In this document: positions 43,024 through 51,909 of the stretch, one piece after another
Numbering within the stretch: the first letter of the stretch is position 1
Layout of the letters: the number at the start of each line of letters is the position of its first letter
Source of the DNA: an uncultured Actinomycetes bacterium
GTDB lineage: Bacteria > Actinomycetota > Actinomycetes > Nanopelagicales > Nanopelagicaceae
Length of the DNA stretch: 64,000 bases
Assembly: GCA_937876245.1 (NCBI GenBank)
Contig: CALEGP010000016.1
Span: 1 to 64,000, forward strand
Direction of reading: 5' to 3'
The notes under the pieces: model-generated
Database searches by the model: none
Told to the model about the DNA's origin: nothing
What the model saw: the letters and a program-made list of their open reading frames with translations, nothing else
Made by a program: the position numbers and the translations under genes

Positions 43024-44493
43024 TTATTTTGCTTGGTAATCCTTGTTTACATAAAGATCTACGTATTCATTAACTGGCATTTCAGTTAATCGCTTATAGT
43101 CCATGGAAACTTCAAGAATCTTATTATGTTGCTCAACCTTAAAGATTCGAGCTAAATTAATTTTGAACTTCTCAATTAGTAGTGGAATTCCATCAGTTCT
43201 TCGGCGCGCATGTCCGATTGGATATTCGACCACAACCTCATCAAATTTACTGCCATCGTTAAATTCAACAGTTAGCGCGTTTGCGATCGAACGCTTGCTT
43301 GGATCGTGATAATCGACAGTGAAACTAGTATCCTCAACGCAGACTATTTTCTCGCGAAGTTCATCAATAGCGGGGTTTGCTGCAATGTCATCCTCGTAAT
43401 CACGGGCGGTTAAGCGACCAAAAATAAGTGGTACTGCAACCATATATTGAATGCAATGATCGCGATCGGCTGGGTTGCCGAGTGGGCCTGACTTATCAAT
43501 AATGCGAATACAAGCCTCGTGGGTACGAATTTGAACTCTCTTGATATCTGAAGCGTTCTTACCTTCTGCTTTCATCAGCCCGTTAATTGTCATAGCTGCC
43601 TCAACTGCTGTCTGTGAGTGGAACTCCGCAGGAAATGAGATTTTGAATAAAATATTTTCCATTACATAAGAACCATACGCTCGTTGAAATTTAAATGGAT
43701 TTCCTCGGAATAATGAATCGTAGAAACCCCAAACCTTTGCACTTAGGACGGATGGGTAACCCATCTCACCAGTCTTTGCAATCAGCGCTAAACGCACTGC
43801 GCGCGAGGTTGCATCTCCAGCTGCCCAAGATTTTCGTGAGCCGGCATTTGGGAAATGACGATAAGTACGAAGAGCTTGGCCATCTACCCAAGCAAGTGAA
43901 ACTGCATTTAGGGTTTGTTCTCGAGTTAAGCCAAGCATTTTTGCTACAACAGCGGTAGAGGCAACTTTGACTAGAACAACGTGGTCCAGACCAACTTTAT
44001 TAAATGAATTTTCGAGGGCGATACAGCCTTGGATTTCATGAGCTTTGATCATCGCCGTCAATACATCTAGAACTTTAAGTGGTGGGCGACCATCCGCTAC
44101 GGCTGCACGCGAAAGCCAATCCGCAGTAGCTAAAATTCCTCCCAAGTTGTCTGATGGATGACCCCACTCAGCTGCGAGCCAAGTGTCGTTGAAATCTAAC
44201 CAGCGGATCATGGCTCCGATATTGAAAGCGCCTTGAACCGGATCTAGCTCATAGTTAGTTCCTGGGACTCTAACTCCATTAGTAACAACCGTGCCAGGCA
44301 CTAGTGGTCCCAATAATTTTTTGCACTCGTCATATTCAAGTGCCTCTAACCCACACCCAATAGTGTCTAACAGACAGTTCCATGCAGTCTCATACGCCAC
44401 ATCAGATTTAATTTCGTAATTTTCAACGTAGTCAACTATGTCAACTATTTCCTGATCAAATTCTTGTTTTATTTTTGTAATATGTGATGACAC
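43024..44493 (-). CDS. prpD: 2-methylcitrate dehydratase (MmgE/PrpD family)
   Basis: Dehydrates 2-methylcitrate in propionate catabolism. 489 residues. DTIGCGLEALEYDECKK and GVRVPGTNYELDPVQGAFNIGAMIRWLDFNDTW are typical of PrpD, as is KVWGFYDSLFRG and the SFPAEFHSQTAVEAA segment. It is last in prpBCD, 8 bases after prpC. No 2-methylaconitate isomerase is present, so aconitase elsewhere must finish the step. Confidence 0.93.
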   Translation of the reverse strand: MSSHITKIKQEFDQEIVDIVDYVENYEIKSDVAYETAWNCLLDTIGCGLEALEYDECKKLLGPLVPGTVVTNGVRVPGTNYELDPVQGAFNIGAMIRWLDFNDTWLAAEWGHPSDNLGGILATADWLSRAAVADGRPPLKVLDVLTAMIKAHEIQGCIALENSFNKVGLDHVVLVKVASTAVVAKMLGLTREQTLNAVSLAWVDGQALRTYRHFPNAGSRKSWAAGDATSRAVRLALIAKTGEMGYPSVLSAKVWGFYDSLFRGNPFKFQRAYGSYVMENILFKISFPAEFHSQTAVEAAMTINGLMKAEGKNASDIKRVQIRTHEACIRIIDKSGPLGNPADRDHCIQYMVAVPLIFGRLTARDYEDDIAANPAIDELREKIVCVEDTSFTVDYHDPSKRSIANALTVEFNDGSKFDEVVVEYPIGHARRRTDGIPLLIEKFKINLARIFKVEQHNKILEVSMDYKRLTEMPVNEYVDLYVNKDYQAK

Positions 44494-44501
44494 GTTTGGA
44501 C

Positions 44502-45653
44502 CTATCTCTTCTCTATTGGCACAAATTCCAGATCTTCTGGCCCTGTGTAATCCGCACTTGGACGGATAATTTTATTATCGATTCGTTGTTCAATCACATG
44601 AGCTGACCATCCAGTCGTGCGAGAAATTACGAATATTGGTGTAAAGAATTCGGTTGGAATTCCCATAACTTTATAGGCAACAGCCGAAAACCAATCGAGG
44701 TTAGGAAACATTTTTTTTGCATCCCACATCACGGTTTCGATTCTCTCCGCAATATTAAAGAGTTTCATGTCGCCAGCTGTTTCACTCAAACCACGAGCGA
44801 CCGATTTAATAATTTTATTTCTAGGATCTGAAATTGTGTACACAGGGTGCCCAAAACCAATAATAACTTCCTTTTTCTCCACACGAGCCCGAATATCAGA
44901 TTCAGCATCGTCGGGGGTTGGGTATCGCTCTTGAATTTCAAGAGCCACTTCGTTTGCTCCTCCATGTTTTGGTCCACGCAGCGCCCCAATTGCTCCAGTA
45001 ATCGCAGAAAAAATATCTGATCCAGTACCAGCTATTACTCGGCCCGTAAATGTTGATGCATTGAATTCATGTTCTGCATAAAGAATGAGCGAGACATGCA
45101 TTGCCTTTATCCATTCGCCACTTGGTTTAGTCCCATGCAACATATGCAAGAAGTGTCCGCCGACAGAATCATCATCAGTTTCAACATTTATCTGTTTGCC
45201 ATTATTTGCGAAGTGATACCAATAAAGAAGCATGGAGCCAAGAGAGGCGACTAACCGATCTGCAATATCCTTTGCCTCGTCTGCTGTGTGAACTAATGAC
45301 TCAGGTGAAATACACCCCAGGGCAGAAGTTCCTGTTCGCATGACATCCATTGGGTGTGCAGACTTTGGAAGTGCCTCTAGAACTTGTTTGACAGAGCCTG
45401 GAAGGCCTCGAAGTGACTTCAACTTAGCCTTATATGCTGCTAATTCGCCTTGGTTTGGCAGGTGGCCATGGATTAAAAGAAAGGCTACCTCCTCGAATTC
45501 ACATTTATCTGCCAAATCATAAATATCGTACCCTCGATAATGCAGGTCGTTGCCGCTCTTCCCCACAGAACAAAGTGCTGTTGCTCCTGCGGTTACGCCC
45601 GACAGAGCGACTGATTTCTTTGGCTTAAATTCAATCTTTGGTGAGTCAGCCAT
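44502..45653 (-). CDS. prpC: 2-methylcitrate synthase / citrate synthase
   Basis: Condenses propionyl-CoA with oxaloacetate. 383 residues, short citrate-synthase form. Catalytic segments: [20 protein letters not shown] (His), GPKHGGANE (His) and [16 protein letters not shown], with Asp in the late segment [22 protein letters not shown] near its Arg. [11 protein letters not shown] at the N-terminus is typical of PrpC. The prp context supports methylcitrate use. Confidence 0.93.
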   Translation of the reverse strand: MADSPKIEFKPKKSVALSGVTAGATALCSVGKSGNDLHYRGYDIYDLADKCEFEEVAFLLIHGHLPNQGELAAYKAKLKSLRGLPGSVKQVLEALPKSAHPMDVMRTGTSALGCISPESLVHTADEAKDIADRLVASLGSMLLYWYHFANNGKQINVETDDDSVGGHFLHMLHGTKPSGEWIKAMHVSLILYAEHEFNASTFTGRVIAGTGSDIFSAITGAIGALRGPKHGGANEVALEIQERYPTPDDAESDIRARVEKKEVIIGFGHPVYTISDPRNKIIKSVARGLSETAGDMKLFNIAERIETVMWDAKKMFPNLDWFSAVAYKVMGIPTEFFTPIFVISRTTGWSAHVIEQRIDNKIIRPSADYTGPEDLEFVPIEKR

Positions 45654-45655
45654 TA

Positions 45656-46546
45656 TTATTTTTGATCTCCATTGCCTAGTAAGTCATCTAACGCTTTCTC
45701 ATATTCATAGTAATTAATTCGTTGATACAACTCATCCCTAGTCTGCATTGAATCTATCACCGTTTTTTGAGTACCATCTTTTCGAATCGTTTCATATACA
45801 TTTTCAGCGGCTTTATTCATTGCGCGGAAAGCTGAGAGAGGATAGAGAACAATCCCAACACCAACGCTCTTAAGTTCTGCTGTTGTAAAAAGTGGGGTTA
45901 GCCCAAACTCGGTGATGTTCGCGAGAATTGGAACTTTAATAACGTCGGTAAATTTCTTGTAAATTGAGAGTTCGCTAATAGCCTCTGGGAAAAGAGCATC
46001 TGCGCCGGCTTCGATATAGGCGCCCGCACGATCTAGCGCCGCTTCAATTCCTTCAACAGCGAGCGCATCTGTTCGTGCCATGATTAGAAAGGAGTCATCA
46101 GTTCGGGCATCAACAGCGGCCTTGATCCGGTCAACCATTTCGGATTTACTTACTAATTCTTTATTTGGTCGGTGTCCGCAGCGTTTTGCACCGACTTGAT
46201 CTTCGATATGAATAGCAGCGGCTCCGGCTTTATTTATAGAACGAACCGAACGCGCGATATTAAAGGCAGATGCGCCAAAGCCAGTATCAATATCAACCAG
46301 TAATGGGGTGTCGCAAACATCTGTTATTCGACGGACATCTACTAGTACATCTTCCAAGCCAGTGATTCCTAGATCTGGTATTCCTAGTGAACCTGCCGCT
46401 ACGCCGCCACCCGATAAATAAATTGCTTTAAACCCAGCGCGTTTTGCGAGAAGTGCATGGTTAGCATTAATAGTTCCAATAACTTGAAGTGGAAATTCTT
46501 CAGTAAGGGCCGTGCGAAACCGGGCGCCTGCACTGCTTTGGCTCAT
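45656..46546 (-). CDS. prpB: 2-methylisocitrate lyase
   Basis: Splits 2-methylisocitrate to pyruvate and succinate. 296 residues of the PEP-mutase/isocitrate-lyase barrel: [32 protein letters not shown] (metal ligands), [20 protein letters not shown] with the catalytic KRCGH, and [10 protein letters not shown]. First gene of prpBCD. The ATG lies 6 bases after TAAGGT, which also resembles a ribosome site (AAGGTGA). Confidence 0.95.
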   Translation of the reverse strand: MSQSSAGARFRTALTEEFPLQVIGTINANHALLAKRAGFKAIYLSGGGVAAGSLGIPDLGITGLEDVLVDVRRITDVCDTPLLVDIDTGFGASAFNIARSVRSINKAGAAAIHIEDQVGAKRCGHRPNKELVSKSEMVDRIKAAVDARTDDSFLIMARTDALAVEGIEAALDRAGAYIEAGADALFPEAISELSIYKKFTDVIKVPILANITEFGLTPLFTTAELKSVGVGIVLYPLSAFRAMNKAAENVYETIRKDGTQKTVIDSMQTRDELYQRINYYEYEKALDDLLGNGDQK

Positions 46547-46552
46547 TGGTTC

Positions 46553-46558
46553 ACCTTA
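46553..46558 (-). promoter_or_regulatory. -10 box TAAGGT of prpBCD
   Basis: TAAGGT-N6-ATG. AAGGTGA overlaps it and could instead be a Shine-Dalgarno, so leaderless status is uncertain here. Confidence 0.35.
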
Positions 46559-46622
46559 TCACCGGGCAATAACAGCGCTACAGGTAAATGCCCCTGAATT
46601 GGTTGAGAGGTTGGCAACATTT

Positions 46623-46636
46623 TTGACGACCGTCAC
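46623..46636. promoter_or_regulatory. Palindrome TTGACGACCGTCAC, putative operator
   Basis: About 77-90 bases upstream of the prpB start, in a 106-base gap. It differs by one base from the reverse complement of the site at 37551. Its distance from the start would suit an activator or a looping repressor. Confidence 0.5.
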
Positions 46637-46652
46637 CTACCCGCAAGTAGCT

Positions 46653-47081
46653 TTAAGCAAGGGCGGCGTCCAGGGAGATGGTTGCCGAGGAATAAAGTTT
46701 TGAGACAGGGCAAGTGACTTTGGCATTCATGGCTAGTTCGACAAAATTCTCATTTGTTAGTTCTTGATTCAATCCCCTGGATACAAGATGTATTTCACTA
46801 ATCCAAAAACCATCGTCACGTTGTTCAAGTGTCACTTTGGCAGTTGTCTCGATAGTTCCCGGAGTCCTGCCTTCGCTTTCTATCAAGCTTGATAGGTGCA
46901 TTGAGAAGCACCCGCTTAGCGCGGCTCCAATCAATTCTTCCGGATTTGTCATTGGTGAATCTTCAACGCGAGACTTAAGAGAGAATGGGAGAGTTTGCCC
47001 CGAGCGACCTAACTTCATGGACCCTGTTCCTGAAGGAACTGTTCCATTCCAGACTGCACTTGCATGTTTAAAAACTTTCAT
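46653..47081 (-). CDS. OsmC/Ohr-type peroxidase
   Basis: Thiol peroxidase that reduces organic hydroperoxides. 142 residues. The two catalytic cysteines are in LSGCFSMHLSSLIE and KVTCPVSKLY. The start MKVFKHASAVWNGTVPSGTGSM is OsmC-like. The track begins at a TTG at 47099, but AAAGGTAG before the ATG at 47081 is a proper ribosome site. Divergent from the bicupin gene, with only 21 bases between the start codons. Confidence 0.92.
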   Translation of the reverse strand: MKVFKHASAVWNGTVPSGTGSMKLGRSGQTLPFSLKSRVEDSPMTNPEELIGAALSGCFSMHLSSLIESEGRTPGTIETTAKVTLEQRDDGFWISEIHLVSRGLNQELTNENFVELAMNAKVTCPVSKLYSSATISLDAALA

Positions 47082-47089
47082 TTTTACGC

Positions 47090-47095
47090 TACCTT
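47090..47095 (+). promoter_or_regulatory. -10 box TACCTT of leaderless bicupin gene
   Basis: TACCTT-N7-ATG gives the start at 47103. The opposing osmC start is at 47081, so this promoter overlaps the osmC ribosome site. Confidence 0.45.
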
Positions 47096-47102
47096 TCAAG
47101 TT

Positions 47103-47879
47103 ATGGAGCCAGGCAAAGTATTCAACGCCAGCACTTTAGCGTTAGAAGATGTATCCGCGCGAGGTCAGGGGCAATGCTTTGCCCTTATTAAGCCTGGAGT
47201 TTACGCCGAAAATATGACAGCAACTGAAATACATTTGACAGGCAATGCCTCACCTAAAGCTTATAAAGGCTGTGACGCCTTAATTTTTGTCAGATCAGGT
47301 ACTGCCAGTCTAGAAATTATAGGTGGCGATTCAGATAACAGTGTCCTTGTGAGCGCCGGATCAGCCGTCCATATTAAAAGTGGTGAGAGTTTCTTCTGGG
47401 CAAATGGCAATAATTTGGTCGCCCTAGAAATTTCCATACCTGATGCTTCTGGTCCCTATGCGCGCAAGCAAATTAAGGAGATTTTGGATATAAAGAGATC
47501 TGTCAAGCAAGGTGATTCGCTAAAAGATGATGCCACATCTGACCGGCAGTATGAAGTTTTATTCGACACTACTAATGGTTCTTCTGGTGCCACAATGTTC
47601 ATTGGTTTTATCCCCCCTTCAGGCGCTCCTGCTCACTATCACTTGTATGACGAGATCTGCCATATTGTTCGCGGTTCAGGCGAACTTCAAGTAGGAGAAT
47701 CTATTCAACCTCTCTCACAGGGCTCGACCTTTGCTGTCGTACCGAGATTGCTTCACTCTGTTATAAATAACACAGAGGAGAATCTCTGGATTCTTGGTAT
47801 TTTTAGGCCTGAAGGATCGCCAGCTGCTGCATATTACCCTGATGGGAAACCCGCTCCGGGTTACTCCGAATTAAATTGA
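47103..47879 (+). CDS. Bicupin protein
   Basis: 258 residues with two cupin barrels (about 55-115 and 170-240). Only the second has clear metal ligands: GAPAHYHLYDEICHIVRGSGELQVG and a late LLHSVINN histidine. The first domain (GCDALIFVRSGTASLEIIGG) has lost them. Function unknown; could be a dioxygenase, isomerase or sensor of the substrate of this operon. The track start at 47064 overlaps osmC, and the ATG at 47103 has a TACCTT box. Followed after 22 bases by the PLP enzyme. Confidence 0.8.
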   Translation: MEPGKVFNASTLALEDVSARGQGQCFALIKPGVYAENMTATEIHLTGNASPKAYKGCDALIFVRSGTASLEIIGGDSDNSVLVSAGSAVHIKSGESFFWANGNNLVALEISIPDASGPYARKQIKEILDIKRSVKQGDSLKDDATSDRQYEVLFDTTNGSSGATMFIGFIPPSGAPAHYHLYDEICHIVRGSGELQVGESIQPLSQGSTFAVVPRLLHSVINNTEENLWILGIFRPEGSPAAAYYPDGKPAPGYSELN

Positions 47880-47901
47880 TTTCTAATTAGTAGGAGGAAA
47901 A

Positions 47902-49056
47902 TTGAGTTCAATAGATTTAGCAGGGCAATACCGCTCTGAATTTCCGATTTTTGAAAAATTAACATATATAAATTCGTGCTCGCAGGGAGCCCTTGCTGTA
48001 TCAGTAAAGGCAGCCTTTACAACTTACTTAACAACTCTAGAAGAACAAGGTTCAGCATGGAATGACTGGGTAACTCAACAAGAGCTTGTCCGTGGGCTCA
48101 CAGCGCAACTATTAAATGCTAAACCGGAGGAGATTGCGCTTACTACTTCAGCATCGGCTGGTGTGAATTCACTGGCAACATCTCTAGATTTTTCGGGTAA
48201 GCGAAATAAAATAGTTACCACTGAAAATGAATTTCCGACAATGGGTCAAATTTGGCATGCGCAAGAATCTCGAGGCGCGAAAGTAGTACATATAGAGAAT
48301 CGAGCTGATTTAACGGTTGATACTGAGGCTCTAATAAATGAAATAGATGAGGAGACTCTTCTGGTTGCGATCACTCATGTCTGTTATCGCAATGGTGCGC
48401 GGACTGATATTCAACCCATTATTGAAGCTGCTCACAAAATGGGAGCCTTGGTAATTTTGGATACCTACCAAACTATTGGCGCCATTTCTATTGATGTTTC
48501 AGAAATCGATGCTGATTTTATAGTTGGTGGCTTTCTTAAATATATGATTGCTGTACCTGGAGTTGGCTTTCTATATGCCCGAGAAAAAAGTACAAACCAC
48601 TTGATACCTACTAGCACTGGCTGGTTTGCAGCTCGCGATCTATTTGCAATGGACATACATTCTTATGATCCGGCCAAGGAGGCTAGGAGATTTGAAACTG
48701 GAACACCTAATGTTCCACCGCTCTATCCTGCGAGCGCAGCCTTGGAATTTATGCTAAAAGTGGGGGTAAAGAATATTGAAAGTTATGTCGCGCAAATTCA
48801 TGACGAATTGCGTTCTGGAATTATAGAAATTGGTGGCAACGTCGTTACACCCGGTGGCAAGAATCAACATGGAGCACTACTTGCAGTCGCTTCATTGGAT
48901 GAGCATGCGCACGTTGCAGCTCTTGAGGGTCTTGGAATTGTGACATCAAGCAGGGGTGGAAATGTCCGAATTTCACCTCACTTTTATAATAACCAGGACG
49001 ATGTTGCCAAGGTTGTCGCAGGTTTTGCCAAAACCAAAGAATTCCTGAGAAAGTAA
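47902..49056 (+). CDS. Class V PLP-dependent aminotransferase-fold enzyme
   Basis: 384 residues of the kynureninase/isopenicillin-N-epimerase/cysteine-desulfurase fold. It begins YRSEFPIFEKLTYINSCSQGAL. The PLP Asp is in LVILDTYQTIGAIS and Lys in FIVGGFLKYMIAVPG. RFETGTPNVPPLYPASAALEFM near the C-terminus is typical. TTG start, supported by AGGAGG five bases upstream. Substrate unknown; relatives do beta- or gamma-elimination, transamination or epimerisation. Second gene of a four-gene operon with cupin and two aldo/keto reductases. Confidence 0.83.
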   Translation: MSSIDLAGQYRSEFPIFEKLTYINSCSQGALAVSVKAAFTTYLTTLEEQGSAWNDWVTQQELVRGLTAQLLNAKPEEIALTTSASAGVNSLATSLDFSGKRNKIVTTENEFPTMGQIWHAQESRGAKVVHIENRADLTVDTEALINEIDEETLLVAITHVCYRNGARTDIQPIIEAAHKMGALVILDTYQTIGAISIDVSEIDADFIVGGFLKYMIAVPGVGFLYAREKSTNHLIPTSTGWFAARDLFAMDIHSYDPAKEARRFETGTPNVPPLYPASAALEFMLKVGVKNIESYVAQIHDELRSGIIEIGGNVVTPGGKNQHGALLAVASLDEHAHVAALEGLGIVTSSRGGNVRISPHFYNNQDDVAKVVAGFAKTKEFLRK

Positions 49057-49066
49057 ATTTGGCCTT

Positions 49067-50524
49067 ATGGAAAATTTAAAGATTGAGACTTATAAGCTTG
49101 CAAAGGGTTTGGAAATTTCCCGAGCTGTCACTGGACTTTGGCAAATCGCCGATATGGAGAAGGACGGAAATTCACTAGATCCAGTTAGCACTGCCCAATA
49201 TATGTCGCCTTACGCATCAGCTGGTTTATTTACTTTTGACATGGCCGATCACTATGGGTCGGCGGAAATTATAGCTGGAACATTTAAGAAGAATTATCCT
49301 GAAGGTGCAAAGGCGAAGTTCTTAACTAAATGGGTTCCAAAACCTGGGCCTGTTACTCGCCAGCAAGTAAGAGAGGCAGTTCAAGATCGCCTTGACCGGT
49401 TGCAAACAAAAAAAGTTGATTTACTTCAGTATCATGCTTGGAAATTCTCAAATCCGTATTGGTTAGATACATTAATTTATTTGCAGGAATTAAAGGAAGA
49501 GGGATTTATTGGGGCCCTTGGAACAACAAATTTCGATACTGCTCATCTTAGAATTGCTAAATCTAGTGGAATCGACCTAGTTTCCAACCAGATTTCTTAT
49601 TCGTTAATTGATCAACGTGGCGGCGGCCAGATGGCAGATTATTGTGCAGACAATGGCATTGCAATTTTGGCCTACGGAACCTTATGTGGTGGGTTCATTT
49701 CAAGGAAGTGGCTTGGCAAGAAAGAACCAGTAGGTGAGGGTTTGTCTAACTGGTCCTTGATGAAATATAAACGTTTCGTTGATGCTGCCGGTGGTTGGGA
49801 TAAATTTCAAAACTTGCTAGAAGTTTTGGATGAGATTAGTAACGAAAATGATCGATCTATTTCCACTATTGCGAGCAAATATCAGTTGGGACAAAAAGCT
49901 GTGGGGGCTGTAATTATTGGGGCTCGCCTGGGGGAAAATGCCCACATAGATGATGCTGTCTCCCTTTTTTCTTTTGAAATAAGCAGTGAACAACGTAAGA
50001 AGATTAAGGCTGCACTGCAATTACTGGACTCAATCCCTGGAGATTGTGGCGATGAATATCGCAAGCCGCCATACTTGACAGCGTCTGGAGATTTGAGCCA
50101 CCACTTAGAGGAGTTTCCTTCGGTTTATGAGCCCATTAAAAGTGCCACTAAAGAGCGAATAGACTCGGGCACAACTTGGGAAACTCTTGCCGGATATTCC
50201 CGCGCAGTTCGTGTTGGTGATCGAGTTCTTGTTTCTGGGACTACCGCAACTCACGGCGCCCTCGCTGTCGGTAGGAATGATCCTTCGGCGCAAGCTCATT
50301 TTGTAATAGATAAAATTGAGGCCTCACTCGAATCCCTCGGAGCTAAACTTTCAGATGTCGTTCGTACTCGAATTTATGTAAATAGTATGTCGGATTGGGA
50401 GGCTGTATCGAGAGCCCACGGAGAACGATTCGCCGAGATTCGCCCCGCGAACACTATGTTTGTTGCCAAATTAATCGGAAAAGAATATCTTGTTGAAATT
50501 GAAGCAGAGGCAATAATTCAATAA
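49067..50524 (+). CDS. Aldo/keto reductase fused to RidA domain
   Basis: 485 residues. Residues about 10-330 are an aldo/keto reductase with the Asp-Tyr (FDMADHYGSAE), Lys (FLTKWVPK) and His (LLQYHAWKF) tetrad. Residues about 360-485 are a RidA domain (SRAVRVGDRVLVSGTTATHG, IDKIEASLESLGAKLSDVVRTRIYV, PANTMFVAKLIGKEYLVEIEAEA). One chain could therefore hydrolyse an imine/enamine and reduce the carbonyl. The product feeds unknown chemistry. It is flanked by a PLP enzyme, the usual source of enamines, and a second reductase that begins at its stop. Confidence 0.88.
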   Translation: MENLKIETYKLAKGLEISRAVTGLWQIADMEKDGNSLDPVSTAQYMSPYASAGLFTFDMADHYGSAEIIAGTFKKNYPEGAKAKFLTKWVPKPGPVTRQQVREAVQDRLDRLQTKKVDLLQYHAWKFSNPYWLDTLIYLQELKEEGFIGALGTTNFDTAHLRIAKSSGIDLVSNQISYSLIDQRGGGQMADYCADNGIAILAYGTLCGGFISRKWLGKKEPVGEGLSNWSLMKYKRFVDAAGGWDKFQNLLEVLDEISNENDRSISTIASKYQLGQKAVGAVIIGARLGENAHIDDAVSLFSFEISSEQRKKIKAALQLLDSIPGDCGDEYRKPPYLTASGDLSHHLEEFPSVYEPIKSATKERIDSGTTWETLAGYSRAVRVGDRVLVSGTTATHGALAVGRNDPSAQAHFVIDKIEASLESLGAKLSDVVRTRIYVNSMSDWEAVSRAHGERFAEIRPANTMFVAKLIGKEYLVEIEAEAIIQ

Positions 50525-51564
50525 TGGAAAAACGTGAGCTTACGCCTGGATATGCAATTTCACCTGTTATCAAAGGTGGCTGGCAGTTGAGTTCGGGACA
50601 CTCATTAGATCAAGATATTGAAGACGCGAAGGCCATCGCTGATACAACTGAATTCATAGAGGCTGGCATAACCACGCTAGATTTTGGTGATATCTATACT
50701 GGAGTCGAGGATTTGATTGGAAAATCAATATTCAAACTCCGTGAGACTCATGGCGAGAGGGCGCGAGACTTGGTTCAACTGCACACCAAGTATGTGCCTA
50801 ACGAAGCCTTCCTTCACTCTTTTGATAAAACTGACGTAGCAGTGATTGTTAACCGCTCTCTACAGCGCCTTGGAGTAGATCAAGTAGATATGGTCCAATT
50901 CCACTGGTGGAATTATGAAGCTAAGCAATACCTATCAGCGATGGAAGAACTCTTTGAACTTAAATCTGATGGAAAAATACGACATGTGGGTGTTACAAAC
51001 TTTGATGTTGCGAGATTAAGCGAAATGGTTGATGCCGGATTTAAACCAGCAAGTATTCAGTTGCAGTATTCACTTCTGGATGCCAGGGCAGAAGGCGGAA
51101 TGGTCGATTATTGCTTAGCTAATGAAATTGGAATCTTTTGCTATGGGACTGTCGCTGGTGGATTTTTCTCAGAACGATTTCTTGGAGCCGCTGAACCAAC
51201 ACACTTTGATACGCGCTCTAATGTGAAGTATCAGTTGATAATAAAGGAATTCGGAGGTTGGCCCCTTTTCCAGCGACTACTTAAAGTCCTAGCTTCTATC
51301 TCGGAGGAACATGGGACTGATATTGGAACTATTGCTTCAGCGTATATAGTCAATCGGCCCGGAGTAAAGGCTGTTATTGTCGGGGCCAGAAATCTTTCCC
51401 ATCTTGAATCAAATTTACGAATACCAGAAATAGAATTTACTGAGTCTCAGCTTGAATTAATTAAGGAAATACTGGCTATATCTAAGGGGCCATCAGGACC
51501 AATTTACTACCTTGAAAGATATGACGATGAACACCGAAACATTATGCATACCAATAACAACTAA
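50524..51564 (+). CDS. Aldo/keto reductase
   Basis: 346 residues, NAD(P)H-dependent barrel. Tetrad: LDFGDIYTGVED (Asp, Tyr), LHTKYVP (Lys), MVQFHWWNYE (His). It is related to the reductase half of the preceding gene (VTNFDVARLSEMVDAG versus GTTNFDTAHLRIAKSSG) and lacks RidA. Its start overlaps the stop of that gene (TAATG). The two may form a heteromer or act in order. It converges on the TIGR04076-like gene with a 4-base overlap. Confidence 0.87.
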   Translation: MEKRELTPGYAISPVIKGGWQLSSGHSLDQDIEDAKAIADTTEFIEAGITTLDFGDIYTGVEDLIGKSIFKLRETHGERARDLVQLHTKYVPNEAFLHSFDKTDVAVIVNRSLQRLGVDQVDMVQFHWWNYEAKQYLSAMEELFELKSDGKIRHVGVTNFDVARLSEMVDAGFKPASIQLQYSLLDARAEGGMVDYCLANEIGIFCYGTVAGGFFSERFLGAAEPTHFDTRSNVKYQLIIKEFGGWPLFQRLLKVLASISEEHGTDIGTIASAYIVNRPGVKAVIVGARNLSHLESNLRIPEIEFTESQLELIKEILAISKGPSGPIYYLERYDDEHRNIMHTNNN

Positions 51565-51866
51565 GTTAAGTCTTCGGCTTTCAATTGTACAACACGAATT
51601 CGTTCAATTTTCATAACTAATTTTTCTTCGGGGTCTGGACAGGCAACTAATGAATCCTGTTCCAACCAATCATCTTCCGCCATTTTGCGTTGCTTCGCGG
51701 GAAGCAGTGGAAGAGCTGAAGCTATCGCGTACATGCAAAAATGTTTACCTTCAGGGATGCGCAGTTCAGCGCTATTCGTTACTTCAAAATAATCTCCCGG
51801 TTTCAGCCCGCATACTGAGCGCCCACCAATACTTTCAACCGTAACTCGCAAATCGAATATTTCCAT
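51561..51866 (-). CDS. TIGR04076-like small protein
   Basis: 101 residues. IFDLRVTVESIGGRSVCGLKPGDYFEV followed by GKHFCMYAIASALPLLPAKQR is the layout of the TIGR04076 family, which carries conserved cysteines and has no known function. The C-terminal half holds the third cysteine (SLVACPDPEEKLVMKIERI). The track start at 51884 is a TTG; TATCAT six bases before the ATG at 51866 is preferred. Confidence 0.75.
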   Translation of the reverse strand: MEIFDLRVTVESIGGRSVCGLKPGDYFEVTNSAELRIPEGKHFCMYAIASALPLLPAKQRKMAEDDWLEQDSLVACPDPEEKLVMKIERIRVVQLKAEDLT

Positions 51867-51872
51867 TTCTAA

Positions 51873-51878
51873 ATGATA
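51873..51878 (-). promoter_or_regulatory. -10 box TATCAT of leaderless TIGR04076-like gene
   Basis: TATCAT-N6-ATG. The opposing box TATTCT at 51899-51904 (5 bases before the ATG at 51910) serves the PLP gene. Confidence 0.45.
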
Positions 51879-51909
51879 CGGCAAGAGAAACTGCGTGTTA
51901 TTCTTTTTT

